Positions 1-11,485 of a DNA stretch of 64,000 nucleotides are shown piece after piece (within the stretch, counting starts at the first letter, position 1; each line of letters opens with the position of its first letter). Location: NCBI GenBank assembly GCA_037951105.1, contig JBAMJV010007237.1, positions 41,442 through 105,441 on the forward strand, written 5' to 3'. The translations under genes were made by a program, and so were the position numbers. The stretch is from Echinarachnius parma. Taxonomy: Eukaryota > Echinodermata > Echinoidea > Clypeasteroida > Echinarachniidae. Below the pieces are notes generated by a model. It searched no databases. It was given only the letters and a program-made list of their open reading frames with translations, and was not told the origin of the DNA.

Positions 1-240
1 GAAATAGACACACATATAGGATACATGTATCTATGTACACATGCACACACACACATACAATATAATGTGTACACACATACATACATACATATCTATAAAA
101 ACATCCATTTATAAACAAATACCCAACATACAAACATTCATGTTCATGTTCATACAATCAGAATTAAACATAATTTCAAAGAAAACATCCATTGAAAAAA
201 ACTCACACACATACAAGAGAGAACAAAATAGAATATAACT
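1..240. repeat. CA/TA-rich simple sequence
   Basis: AT-rich low-complexity DNA with short CA-dinucleotide and ACAT-tetranucleotide runs. The open frames here are by-products of the repeats and have no protein character. From here to about 812 the sequence is plain AT-rich DNA with no gene or clear repeat. Confidence 0.7.
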
Positions 241-816
241 ATTTTAAAACGATGTTGAGAACAAATGTATCAATAAACTTTTCTAAATGGTAGACATATG
301 GCTGAATTAATAACTGCTCTCTTTAATAGTTATCTAAACAAATTTGTTTTTATCACATAAGGTACATTTTACACTAAGTCATTAATGATGCTGAGCGTGT
401 AAATGTCAAAAGCTGATGGGGTTTTTTTTCTTCAAACCTCCCTGTCTCAAACTTTCATTGGCATAGAAAGCACAAAAGCCAAACATATAGCCTACAAAAA
501 CAGTTGCTTTATAATTATTTGATGATGTAAAAGGCTATTATTGCTCATTAATACCCAAGTTGTAAGGAAATAAGCTTTAAAATTCAGATAATACAACATG
601 GAGAGGGCAAGGGCTGCCTATTCACAATCGGAAACAAACCGTGAATAATACATTAAGTAGGAAAAAAAAGAAGTTCAAGTCATTTGACCATTTCTAACTC
701 TGTTATACCCTATATTTGAAGAAGGGAAAGGTATTAAAGCTATTATGCAGTACTTGCAGTAGAAATGGTTGCTCTTAAACAATAATCCGCCTATAGAAAG
801 CAGAAAACACTTTTAA

Positions 817-907
817 CCCATTCAGGACGGACTGATTTTACTACAACATGTATTCTCCATAGACCTATATGTCAGCCCAAATATTTTCGGGACCAGTCCT
901 GAACGGG
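817..907. mobile_element. Family A TTAA-flanked mini-MITE (copy A1)
   Basis: A ~91-bp element with inverted ends (CCCATTCAGGACGG at the left, CCAGTCCTGAACGGG at the right). The left flank is TTAA (813-816) and the right flank is the one-mismatch form CTAA. The interior has a shared core, 'TTCTCCATAGACC'. Other copies are at 26012, 26336, 33986, 38293, 42246 and 63932, with degraded or one-ended relatives near 28417, 33400, 44090, 48690, 52583 and 63450. TTAA duplication plus ends starting CCC is the piggyBac signature. The element is far too short to encode anything. Confidence 0.75.
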
Positions 908-911
908 CTAA

Positions 912-1902
912 CTTTATAGTAATGCATTTGGTCAATGCAAGCATGACATACAACTATGTACCAAACATGCTTTAACAAAAATATTAAATATTACCATAAA
1001 CCAAGGATGTGGACACAAAACATACACAGATATGCATATATGGGACAATGTTAAATTCAACTACTAAATCTAGGGCCCAAATATGTCCAATTTGGTAAAC
1101 AAAATTACCTAATATTTCACAATCGCTAAACAATTGACAAAGGAAGGGATAAAGTCAGAAATCAGGAAATTTGAAAATATAAGGAATACGCAAAAAGTGC
1201 CTTTAAAACCCTAGGCCCCTGTGAGATAGAAAAGGTCTTGTAGATATCGATCAGCTGCTCTCCCTTCCTGTACGTCACTATGCATAGGAACACTGAAAAT
1301 ATACCCAAAATGATGAATGCGCCATCTGGGAGCTGAATAGAATACATACAACAACAAAAGCCAAGTACATGTCAGTTTTTACTCATTTGACTAACAAAAA
1401 AGCAAACAAGAACATAACCTTATTTTGTTGTGTGACCAAAAAATTGTGTTTTTGTGTGTGTGTACAAAAAAGAAAAGAAAATAACATTAGAAAAGTGTGT
1501 ATGTGTCTGTCTGTATGCCTGCAGGTACGTGAGTGTGATTTCATATGCATGTATTTAATTTGTTTGTGTGTGTGTGTGTGTGTGTGTTTGATATGTGAAT
1601 TTAATTGAGTCTTTTTATGTGTATGTACATGTATATGCATTTATTACTTGTACAGTTGCATTCTATTTTACAACACTCTTTTATGGCTCTAAAAGTGTGT
1701 ATTTAGCTTAAATTTTGTTGGTCAAACAAATCACTTAGTGAATCTACCTTAGATGTGGACTTAGTGCAATGTTTGAAGCATATTTTAAAAATGATAATGA
1801 TTAACCTATTGTCTATGGGAACCTGATGGACACTGTATTAATTATATTGGCATCAACAAAATCTAGTAGGGAATGGGTAAACTCTTTCCTTTCCAGTATG
1901 TT
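912..1902. other. Intergenic/intronic stretch, no confident gene
   Basis: AT-rich sequence containing a (TG)n microsatellite near 1560-1590. A minus-strand open frame at 1347-1162 encodes a hydrophobic segment followed by a basic stretch, preceded by a plausible 'TATTCAG' acceptor, but no convincing donor follows. I treat it as an unproven exon candidate only. Confidence 0.5.
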
Positions 1903-2240
1903 ACCCTGGGGCACGTTTCACAAAGATCACACAAGTTGAACTTAACTCTAAGTTGGACTTAGAAATTATGGAAAGCTATTTGTAGTCTTGGAGTAAAATA
2001 TATTCAGAGGCAAAATGCAAGTATTTTAGATTTGTTCATAAATTTTACATCAAGAACATGAAATCCCCTTGATAATTATAACATATCAATGATTTGAATC
2101 AACATTTTATGCCTTTTAAACGAAATGTTACAAAATTGTTTCCAAGAAACTAAAAGCTTTCCATAATTTCTAAGTCCTTTAAGTTCTAACTAAGTAAAGT
2201 TCAATGAACGATCATTGTGAAACACCCACTCCCCCTGGAC
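1903..2240. mobile_element. Family C MITE, copy 1
   Basis: A ~335-bp element with ~55-bp imperfect inverted ends. The left end reads GTTTCACAAAGATC...AAGTTGGACTTAG, and the right end is its complement finishing TTGTGAAAC and a C-rich edge. Two more copies lie at 5390-5700 and 33069-33352. The middle is AT-rich and non-coding. Confidence 0.8.
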
Positions 2241-2436
2241 CAGACAATATGAAAGCTTGGGTTTTATGGCGAATGCATGTTTTACCATAAATTACATTGT
2301 CTTGAATGGGATGAGTTGATTGTGCCCATGATGATTTTTTATTATTGAAACAATAACAATCCCTTTCCATTTTAAAGCAGTTGATTTTGCCATTGATACC
2401 GATAATTTATACGATTACAATCACTTCCCCTTTTAA

Positions 2437-2508
2437 CCCCTTGACCACGGGAACCGAGTGGGTTGTGTACAAAGTCTATGGGGATTTCATAAACTCGTAG
2501 TGAACGGG
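2437..2508. mobile_element. Family B 72-bp TTAA mini-MITE (B1)
   Basis: A 72-bp element with TTAA on both sides (2433-2436 and 2509-2512). Its ends are CCCCTTGACC and GTGAACGGG, and the diagnostic core is 'GTACAAAGTCTATGGGGATT'. This is the most abundant repeat in the window: more than 20 recognisable copies in either orientation. Confidence 0.8.
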
Positions 2509-2689
2509 TTAAGACGCTGCTCTTGCATAATGTAAAGTAGATTGTCTACATAGATACTAACATGCAGTGTAAAGGAAAAATATAACATAATATGCTGTGA
2601 TATAATATGAATTACTCATATGGAATGAATTTATTGTGTATAATGCTATAATGAGAATCCCATAAACGCAAACAAAACAAAACAGAACT

Positions 2690-2770
2690 TGGCCCGCGAA
2701 TCATTGAATTCAGCTTACTACACCAGTATTCTTACCAACTGAGCTATATTAGCTCTAAATCGTTGGCTCT
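2690..2770 (-). repeat. tRNA-like sequence (possible tRNA-derived SINE head)
   Basis: On the minus strand, the A-box-like string TATAGCTCAGTTGGTAAGA (complement of 2731-2749) is followed about 35 bases later by a degenerate B box (GATTCGCGGG, complement of 2693-2702). The spacing fits a tRNA, but I could not build a clean cloverleaf. A tRNA pseudogene or SINE fragment is more likely than a working tRNA. Confidence 0.4.
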
Positions 2771-2829
2771 TTTCATCCTTTTACATGTTCATTCTAGTCA
2801 CAAGCTAAAAGACTTCACACACTCTTTAA

Positions 2830-3050
2830 AGAGCTCTAGTAACAGTCAAATCCACACAACTTATCAAGAACTATAGTGGTTCTCTAATACCTTGTTGTAT
2901 GCGTATCACCAATAGAAGAATTTTGTTGTTTTCAAATTTCCCTTTTAAATGTTCACACGTTACTCAATGGACATATCAGATCACATCAATACACATTTTT
3001 ATCAACCATTCACTGCTTTTTGCACATGTCAACAAAGTTACTGGATCGCT
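2830..3050. mobile_element. Family D TTAA MITE, internally deleted copy (D1)
   Basis: TTAA at 2826-2829 and 3051-3054 enclose a 221-bp version of family D. The full-length family is ~380 bp, with ends AGGGATCTAGTAAC and GTTACTAGATCCCT. Core blocks such as 'ACCTTGTTGTATTCGTAT' and 'TGCACATGTCAACAAAGTTAC' are retained. Confidence 0.75.
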
Positions 3051-3055
3051 TTAAA

Positions 3056-4442
3056 AAGAAATAAACTAGGGCGGGAGAGATCGCCTGAAGGTATACAAGC
3101 TTTCTAAATCAATTAATCCTAAACATGTCAAAGGAACGGCAATTTATCTTTACACACCCTAAGATTAAGCAATCAAACGTATCATCTGTTGTTTGTGTAA
3201 AATACTTTTTTTTTTCTTCAAAAAGCAGAGTTAAAATGATCAAAGATGCCGCGATAGCGCTGGCTGGCGCATACCTGGCTCTTATCAACATTTCCTAGGT
3301 ACCGACAGACAGCCTCCGCAATCCATCTGAGCCAGTTAATTACTCACACAAACATCGTAATTCCCTGGACAGAACAAATATTTACCATATCGGTGACAAA
3401 GGAGAGAAAAGAAAGAGGGAACTAGCAAAAAGGGAAAAGAAAGAGAGAAATATCATTGGGTGAGAGTGAGAAAGGAGTTTAGTCGTTGCCATGGAGGTAC
3501 TTTCTTATACCTCCTTGGTCGTAGCCTATTATAAGTTCAGTTCTGTAAACCATCTTGTATGTCAGAGCCTTCTCTATGCGATGCCAAAATGTCAGAATTT
3601 CAGGAATATTGGTCAAAAATGAGAGAGAGTGGCATTTGGTTTCTATGGGGCTCCAAAACTTCAAACATGACTATCTCTGAAGAAAAACTGTGACTTACCG
3701 CCCTTCACCTTCTCAACCAAGAATAAAGGGTAGAGATGGGGAGTGGGGGTATAGTAAGGATAGATGAAGAAATACTAGAGAGAGAGAGAAGTAGAAAGAA
3801 GACTTAAAACAGAGAGAAAGACAATGAAAGAAATGAGAGACAGAGAGCCTTAACCCCTTACCATCGAGATTCTGATATCCCAATAGACCTTGAACATAGC
3901 CCCAGGATTCTCATAGGAAGTGGGTTAAAGAAGGAGAGAGAGAGAGGGGTATAGGAGCTGTGTGAGCTACAGAGAAAGAGGAATATTGATATATAATGGA
4001 TATATCATGTTCAAGCAATTGCATTTTTGCCCTAAATGCATTCCTAAAACCAAAAAGAATGCACTCTTAAAACAATATGGAAAAGAAAGATAGAATGGAA
4101 ATAAAACAAAAGGTAAAAAAAGATTGAATGGAAATATAACGTTCAAGCAATTGTATTTTTTCCCCTAAATGCATTACGTAAACAAAAAGCAATAGGAAAA
4201 GAAAGTGTAGGGAGAGAGATACAAATAATACATTACCAAAGCAATGAGGAAAAGGAAAAGAAAAATTAGGAGAGAAATTGAGAATGAAAAAGGGCAAGGA
4301 AACCTTGTTTTCCAGCAAATTCATTCTTCCCTGGATACAAACTTGGTCAGCTAAACCACCCACCCATTTTTTCATCAAAAGAAATCAACCCATTTGATAC
4401 AATTTCACTATATTGTATTACATCTGCATCACACATCCTTGC
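3056..4442. other. AT-rich stretch with purine-rich patches and one B element
   Basis: No gene seen. Short GA-rich runs occur around 3400-3470, 3770-3850 and 3930-3980. A B element (3854-3924) is flanked by TTAA at 3850-3853 and 3925-3928. Two related ~70-bp segments near 4000-4180 share 'TTCAAGCAATTG' and 'AATGCATT', a small local duplication. Confidence 0.6.
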
Positions 4443-4446
4443 TTAA

Positions 4447-4831
4447 AGAGATCTAGTAACTTTGTTGATATATGCAAAAAATGAAGAATGTTTGATGAAA
4501 TGTGTTTTTTTTGGTGATCCGATATGTCCACTAAGTTTTTGTGTAAAAATTCAATGTTAAATGGATGTTATATGTCAGAGTAATGAGCAAAAATGCAAAG
4601 TGATATTCGCAGACTCATTGCACTCACTTCATACACAGTTGTAGCTTTCCAGTGGATAATTACAAATCTGAACACTTCAGTCGTAAATATTTTGTCAACA
4701 CAAGGGAGATTTGAAAAACAAAAACATGTTACATGTTTCTATTGGTTACAGGAATACAACAAGGTGTGAGAGAATTCCGCTAGATTTATGAGTAAGTTTT
4801 GTGGATTTGGACAATGTTACTATAGATCCCT
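4447..4831. mobile_element. Family D TTAA MITE, full-length (D2)
   Basis: A 385-bp element between TTAA at 4443-4446 and 4832-4835. The ends are AGAGATCTAGTAAC and GTTACTATAGATCCCT. It shares its interior with copies at 22895-23278, 43243-43620, 44158-44515 and 53508-53887. No coding capacity. Confidence 0.85.
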
Positions 4832-4972
4832 TTAAAATATATCGAGCACTGTTCAAGACTGATTGAGAGAAAAAAAGAAATTAGAAAGAAATGCAAATAA
4901 TATGAAAAGCAAAGCATAAATTGTTGGCTCAAATTCTATCTCAGGGGATCTACTGATCTAATTCTGGTTTAA

Positions 4973-5277
4973 AGGTTCCCTGAAATCCAAATGCAAGTTG
5001 CCTTCACCTATTATGTATTAGTGTATACATCAACTTTTTGTTAACTATTTGACCTACATATGTTTTGTATATTTTTATACATTTTAGCAATTATTTTCTT
5101 CAGGTTGTTATGCCCCATCTCTAAAAAAAAAAAAAACTCTTCAGAGTAAAAATCCCCCAGTGACATCATCTGTCAAAATATACAAAACATATGTAGGTCA
5201 AATAGTTAACAAATAGTTGATGTATACACTAATACATATTAGTTAAAGGCAACTTTCATTTGGATTTCAGGGAACCT
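4973..5277. mobile_element. Element E: long-arm hairpin MITE
   Basis: Inverted arms of ~100 bp (4973-5075 and about 5177-5277) share AGGTTCCCTGAAATCC, 'GTGTATACATCAAC' and 'TTGACCTACATATG', separated by a ~100-bp A-rich spacer. The left flank is TTAA (4969-4972); the right flank is degenerate. Probably another TTAA-type element, but only one copy is present. Confidence 0.75.
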
Positions 5278-5389
5278 ATGTAAAACAAGAGGACAGAAAA
5301 GGGACTAGGACTAAATGTTATGCTTTGTGTAATAAAATCTTTGGCAAATGTAAGTAAAGTGACCACATTTAACTTGTTGTTTATCTATA

Positions 5390-5700
5390 CCAGGGGGGTG
5401 TTTCACAAAGATCCTAAGTTGAACTTAACTCTAAGTTGGACTGAAAAAGTATGGACAGCCGTTAGTTTTTAATCTTTTTGGTAAAAGTCCTTTAAAAAGT
5501 CATACAATGTTGTTTCAAATCATTAATATTGTTTCTATTATCAAGGAGATTTCATGTTCTTCATGTAAAATTTATGAAAAGTCTAAAATACTTGCATGTT
5601 TGCTTATGAATATATTTTATTCCAAGGCTACAAATGGCTTTCCATACTTTTTAAGTCCAACTTAGAGTTAAATTCAACTTTGTGAAACACCCGCCCCTGG
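5390..5700. mobile_element. Family C MITE, copy 2
   Basis: A ~311-bp relative of 1903-2240. It begins CCAGGGGGGTGTTTCACAAA and ends with the complementary TTTGTGAAACACCCGCCCCTGG-like edge. Inverted ends extend through AAGTTGAACTTAACTC. Confidence 0.85.
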
Positions 5701-5709
5701 TTTAGTTAA

Positions 5710-5770
5710 CCCTTTCACTTTGAGAACTTGTATAGTGCACACAGCTCACCAGGTTCCCATAGGCAAGGGG
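5710..5770. mobile_element. Family B mini-MITE
   Basis: TTAA at 5706-5709 and 5771-5774. The right end reads 'CAGGTTCCCATAGGCAAGGGG'-type sequence typical of the family; the interior has diverged. Confidence 0.65.
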
Positions 5771-6300
5771 TTAATAATAATTTTTCAAAACTCTATAATA
5801 ACTGGCAGCCAAATAGCTGCTCTCCCTGTTTAAAACAACTAGAAAGAATAAATAAAGACTTGAATAATTGTTCAGAAAATCTCCGCAGAAATTGACAGTA
5901 TTCACATCAAAAAAATTAGCTCAGATATATAGACCCAAATATGTCAGATTACTTCCCTAATTTTATCCCAGGCCAGCTATGAAAGCAGCTAAGACTTTCA
6001 CTACTGTATGGCTACATACAACTCGATATAACTCAATGGCGTTTTTAAAATGGAGTTACGAAAGTGTTAAGAAAAAGAGCTGGCATCCTTCTTTATAGCA
6101 CCTTTCCAACACCTGCCTGTCTGGACATACAGAATTCACAAGTGATTTTATTTGTTTTTTTTATGCAAGATTTTTTTTAAAAACTAAAATTGGTTACAGG
6201 CATATTCATATATATATATAAAGCGCAATAATGATTTTAGAGGCCACAGAGATTGGAGATATATATACTGTATATAGATGCTCTGCTAGCTACATTAAAT

Positions 6301-6555
6301 GTGACCGGCTATAGCAAAACCCTGCACTTGTCGGTAAAAATCAAAATGTAGATTTTCATACCATTAGAAAGACCTCATCACAAGCTTTCATTTGATGCTT
6401 TGTTTTAACTAATTGGTCAATAATTGGCGAAGATATGATTGTTTCAGTTTTAAAAACATAGGTCTTTTTAATACACGCATTGTGTGAACTTAAAATGCCC
6501 ATTTCTTACAAACATAAATTACCGACAAGTGCCGGGTTTTGCTATAGCAGGTCAC
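6301..6555. mobile_element. Element F: 255-bp MITE with AAAT duplication
   Basis: The ends are GTGACCGGCTATAGCAAAAC and its inverse, GTTTTGCTATAGCAGGTCAC-like. Matching AAAT (6297-6300 and 6556-6559) on both sides looks like a 4-bp target duplication. Non-coding interior. Only one copy in the window, so the family is unassigned. Confidence 0.75.
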
Positions 6556-6619
6556 AAATAGTTTCATGCTAAGTCTATTATTAATACTATGACTAAGTGG
6601 GTAACAAATTATATTTTAA

Positions 6620-6790
6620 CCCATCCACCATGGGGACCTAGTCCACCATGTATTAAAATTCTGAGAAATGCAAAGTCCTGTAGGTAAAGGGTTAAGTTAC
6701 CAACTCCAGTTAACCCCCTTGCCCATGCAAACCTGATGGGCTATGTACAAAGTCTATGAGGATTTTTTAGAATCTCAAAGGGAACGGGTT
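6620..6790. mobile_element. Two adjacent family B elements
   Basis: The first is 6620-6691 with TTAA at 6616-6619 and 6692-6695. The second begins at TTAA 6710-6713 and ends near 6790 in a decayed TTTA. Both show the 'CCTGATGGGCTATGTAC' or derivative core. Confidence 0.65.
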
Positions 6791-7015
6791 TATAGGTGTC
6801 GACTATTAAAGAAGACTACACATTAATACTTACCTTGCCCTACCAAAAAAATAGTAATAATAATTGAAAAATAGACTTAGCACGAAACTAGGGACCCTTT
6901 TTATTGACATTTCCATAGATGTCTCAAGCGGATATACATCCCTATATATAGCAACCAGTCATCTGAGAGCGTGCTGCTCGTTTCTGAAATTCATATGTGA
7001 CTGCAATTCTTCATG

Positions 7016-7237
7016 TGATGACACACGCAGTACCCCAGGGTACCGTTGTACCCCGGTATCCCGCGTTGTGTAGCGCCATCTTGCGTCCAACCGTACCACA
7101 GCTATTGCGTTGTGCATGCAGTGCAGCGCGCGATTGTATGCACGCTATACCCACAGTACAGCCCTAAAAATTAAATAAATAATTAAACAAAATGGCGGAT
7201 TTTCGTCTGGTACCCCAGGGTACCGTTTATGTCATCA
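7016..7237. mobile_element. Element W: KpnI-palindrome MITE, copy 1
   Basis: A 222-bp element with TGATGACA/TGTCATCA termini. Just inside each end lies a palindromic block, GGTACCCCAGGGTACC or close to it. The interior is CpG-rich compared with its surroundings. A second copy in opposite orientation lies at 30783-30996 and is very similar along its length, indicating recent spread. Confidence 0.85.
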
Positions 7238-7504
7238 TGTGCGGATGTGTTTCTTATTATGTTTGGGTGTATACTGTGCGTGTGATTTCATAAGGTTGGA
7301 AATTAATATGTGTGTGTGTGTGTGTGTGTGTTTGTGCGTTTAAAATAAGTGAATTTTAGTTTCTTTTTGCACATGTGTGCATTTTAACCATGTAAAATTG
7401 CATTTTACTCTTTTTTGTTTCTTTATTTTTGCTCTGCTTGCATTAAAGTCCTTTTGTAATCTACAGTAGATATGGACATGGTATATACCTAGCACACTAT
7501 TTAA

Positions 7505-7576
7505 CCTGTTAATTACGAGAACCTGGTGGGCTATGTACAAAGTCTATGGGGATTTCTGAATCTTGACGGGAACGGG
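7505..7576. mobile_element. Family B mini-MITE
   Basis: Flanked by TTAA at 7501-7504 and 7577-7580, with the canonical core 'GGTGGGCTATGTACAAAGTC'. 72 bp. Confidence 0.8.
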
Positions 7577-8307
7577 TTAAATGTTAGAACTTAAAAACAG
7601 AGATATGCATGACTTGATGTTTAAAACAAAAATCTCTATTAAGTAACTTCAGATACACGTGTTGACGCTTTCCAAGATTCTGAATAAAACATAAGCAAAC
7701 TATGCTAAGGCATGTCGAAGAAGAACTCATGAAAGTTTATACGCATGACTAACTGGAATATCTCTCAATGTCATAATACTATGGTGGCCTATTATAACCA
7801 TTTAGCATATTTTCAGGTGACATCGTCAATAGAATGATATGAATAAAACATAGCATACTGTGATATGGGATTAAGAATAAGAGCTCACAAAAGGTCATAC
7901 ACATAACTAAGGCCAAAAAAAAAAATTTGTTTGATTGGCGTAACGTGCAACCAAAAATTAGGGTAGGTCGGTAGGGATTTTTTTTTTTTTTTTTTTCTTT
8001 TTCTTTTTTTTCCGCACAAATACACAAAAACACACACAAAACACATCGCAATTGCAAATTCTATTGCAATTTTGTATTTATTTTTTATTTTTTGTTAATT
8101 TTTTTTTTTTTAAATAAAATTCAGAAAAAACCTCTAGGGTCGGCGTGCATTAGCGCCGGTATTTTTAGGAGGCGGGTGGGTTACGCCAATCCAACCATTT
8201 TTTCATGGCCTAACTTTGATTCTTGGCAATGTCACACTTCTATGAAGTCTATACAACTATTTAGCGTACTTTCAGGTGACATCTTCAAGAACACTGGCGG
8301 AGCGATT

Positions 8308-8332
8308 GGGGGGGGGGGGGGGGGGGGGGGGG
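8308..8332. repeat. Poly(G) run of 25
   Basis: An uninterrupted G25 on the + strand inside a disrupted array unit. A C-rich run near 8569-8580 follows, within a segment ('GGTGTGCCCCC', 'GCTATGCCACTG') related to the poly(C)-bearing repeat at 41440-41690. Confidence 0.85.
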
Positions 8333-9483
8333 TGAAGGATGGAAATTGGGGGCATAAGGGGAATTTTTGTGAACAAAAAAGAAATTAATGCTAAATATAT
8401 TACTCATTGCAGATATAGTATCGGAAATAATATCGCTAGTGATATTCGTTTGTCTCGCAATGTATGGTCAACAAGAAATCTAAAAATCACAACGTTTCGT
8501 GCGCCGCTGCAAAAAAGAAATTCATAAGGTGTGCCCCCAATCAATTTGCAAGCCCCCCTAACCCCCTTCCCCCCCCCCCCAAATCAGTCTGACCTCGCTA
8601 TGCCACTGTTTAAGAGAATGATATAAAAATAAAACATAGCAGCCTAACACAACGTTGGTAAGAGTTAGATCCCAAAAAAAAGAAGATATATTCAACTAAA
8701 TGTTTTTCTACAAAATGTTGGTAATGCTCCTATGTATATTTGTTTAGCATACTTTTAGGTGAGCAGACATCTTCAAGAGGATAAATAAAAACATAACATC
8801 ATATTACATCCTGTGTGTTAAAAGTTAGAGCTAAAAAATGGTGATAAACATGATTGTTTTTTCCTCACAATGTAACGCTCTAATGGATATCTGTTTAGCA
8901 TGCTTGAAGATGTGATGATGACATCTTGAAGAGAATTGAATAAAACATAGCATCCCATTACATATAATGTTAAGAATTCGAGCTCACAAGCGACAGATAA
9001 ATATGACTCAGGTGTCTGTTTTTTTTTCTCCCAATGTCCAAATACACTACATGGTTGTAGAGATATACGCTTCCATGATCGTCCGTTTAGCATACTTGAA
9101 GATGTGCTGACATCTCGAAGAGTATGAATAAACCATAGCATCCTTGTTACAACAGGGGATGTTAAGATATAGATACAAACTAATTATACAACATTTCACA
9201 GTTTTCCTTGCAATTTCATCTTCTTGTGGTTATCTGTTTAGGATACTTTCAGATGAGCTTCTATCTTCAAGAAAATGAATAAAACATAGAATCTTATTAC
9301 AAAAGGAATGTTTAGAAATGTATGTATGACTCAGGTATCTGGTTTTTCTCCCAATGTCCAAATACACTCCATGGTTGTAGAGATTCACGCTTCCGCGACC
9401 GTTTAGCATACTTGAAGATGTGCTGACATCTCGAAGAGTATGAATAAACCATATTAGCATCCTTTTTACAATATGGATGTTAA

Positions 9484-9555
9484 CCCGTTCACTACGAGAT
9501 TCTGAATCCCCCATAGACGTTGTACATAGCCCACCCGGTTCCCGTAAGCAACGGG
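9484..9555. mobile_element. Family B element with visible empty sites
   Basis: 72 bp inserted in one unit of the tandem array. The unit reads GATG-TTAA-[element]-TTAA-GATATAG. Sister units at 9162-9165 and 11631-11634 have a single TTAA in the same context. This shows that B is a mobile element that duplicates TTAA on insertion. Confidence 0.92.
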
Positions 9556-9731
9556 TTAAGATATAGATAAAAACTAAAAATGCAAGATCTGACCGTTTTC
9601 CTTGCAATTTCATCTTCTTGTGGTTATCTGTTTAGCATACTTTCAGATGAGCTGCTATCTTCAAGAGAATAAATAAAACATAGATTCTTATTACAAAAGG
9701 AATGTTAAGAAATGTATGTATGACTCAGGTA

Positions 9732-11485
9732 CCGTGCAGTTGCCCTATTCCGCCGGACAGATTTTTTAAAGCCTTATTTCTCGCGATATTGATTTTCGAA
9801 CTCCAAAATTACTGTACACATGGAAGAAGCAAACTATTGTCATTTATTATTCAAGTCTATTATAGAATGACGTTGATTAATTAAAAATCTAAGCCCGATT
9901 TTGTTCCGAAAATCGAGCTGGCGATTTAACCTCAGTACTTTGTCAAAGTATCGCCAAGTCGCAGTCGGCTACGCTAGTCTATCAAAACAGGTCTAGAACG
10001 AACAAAATATAAAAATATATCATCGCAAATGTTGTTCAAATTGTACTCACGGTACTTGATATGTGATGTTTTCCGTCATGTACATCCACAAACACTTGAT
10101 TGTTCCATAAAAAAACGATTTTAGGAAGGCTTCCGAAGCAAGCAAAATATTTTGTGACGGAAATCAACACGAAGTTGCAACGCAGCCAAAACTAAGTCTC
10201 GGTTTAGATGGCCGTTTTATCAAATATATCCAATGTGTTAGCAAATCCTCCAGTCAACTTGAATATTGAAAACTTCTCCGTAATTTGATATGAACCATTC
10301 ACTGAAAATTTGAATCAAATACTAATTTTGGCCATAAAACAAATTGAAAACCTCAACGAACGAGCGTCGCCCGAAATGTTGCACAAATCCAAATGTATTC
10401 CCACTGGTACGTGCAGTAAAAGAATTATCACTCGGTTCACAACATGGCCACACAAGTGACGCCAATCAACTCCGTTTGTATTGAGTCGAATGAGGCCAGG
10501 ACGCATCTATATTATTCAAATTGTTGGTCAAGATCGCGCGATTACTATGCGCAATACAAAATGATGAAAATAATCACCAATCAGCTTGGAGGATATCGCG
10601 TATATTAGCGCGTTAGTAGCGCCCTGACGCGTGTAATTGCGCAATAACAAAGGCTAGCGCGCGCAGGGGAATTTTCCTTTCTCTCTTTATGTGTATAATG
10701 TATTACACATGTTATAGCTATATAGCACTAGTACGCGACCGTATGCATTATGCATTCTGGGGCGCGCAGACTACCGATATACTTATGGAGTTAAGCCAGT
10801 GCAGAAAGACCTATTAAGTAGTAAGTTTTGATTGTGTTTAGATGTATTTAAAATTATATTTAGATGATGTCATCTGTAGAACTAGACGTAGCAAATTATA
10901 CAGATTGATACGGTATAGTTGTCATTGCCATAGTCATAACTTATTTAGAACAATTTCATTTCGCCCGAATGTTGTAATTTGTACCTTTCCTTGATCAATT
11001 TTACGTGCAATTTCTATGGGCAGTGGGATTATGCAGCGACTTTTTTAACATTGCATTTTGTTTGGGTTTGTTCCGCCGCCCTTTTTTCTCCGTACTAACA
11101 CACTCACCAGTCGGGCGAATAGTTGGTACTGAATAAGTAACTTTTAAACTTCACATTTTCCAAGTGGCTTTAAAATCCGCACGGGTTATTACGCACGATA
11201 GCAAAGAATCGAAAGCTTGTTTTGCAGTTTCTGCCCCGTCGCCCCAAACGTAAAGTTATCCTTGTTGTCCTGCGCAATGTAGACCATTTTCGGTAGCGCA
11301 GTGCGCAGTAGGATCGTCTTTACGATACGGACCAAACACACAGTTTGAAAGCCAATGTTCTCAAGTTTTATGTGTGCGATTCTCGTGTGTTCTTTGCGAG
11401 TATTTTTTGAGAAGGAGTAGTTTGAAGGACGCAAGGTTGAAAATTGTCATCGTAATCGCGGTGGCGATTTTATGCGGTCGCACGG
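9732..11485. mobile_element. 1754-bp CpG-rich insertion with TA duplication
   Basis: It splits an array unit: the flanking sequence 'ACTCAGGTA' continues after the element as 'TATGGTTTTT', matching the uninterrupted 'ACTCAGGTATCTGGTTTTT' at about 9328. TA (9730-9731 and 11486-11487) is duplicated. The termini CCGTGC and GCACGG are inverted, with weaker matching to ~23 bp. Many CpG sites suggest recent arrival. The longest open frames (minus 11434-11189, 81 codons; minus 10506-10315, 63 codons) match no transposase I recognise, so it is probably non-autonomous. Confidence 0.8.

Noticed and set aside
7016..7237. GGTACC palindromes as a bacterial-type operator or restriction-related site
   Set aside because: The palindromes are part of a dispersed eukaryotic MITE with a second copy at 30783.
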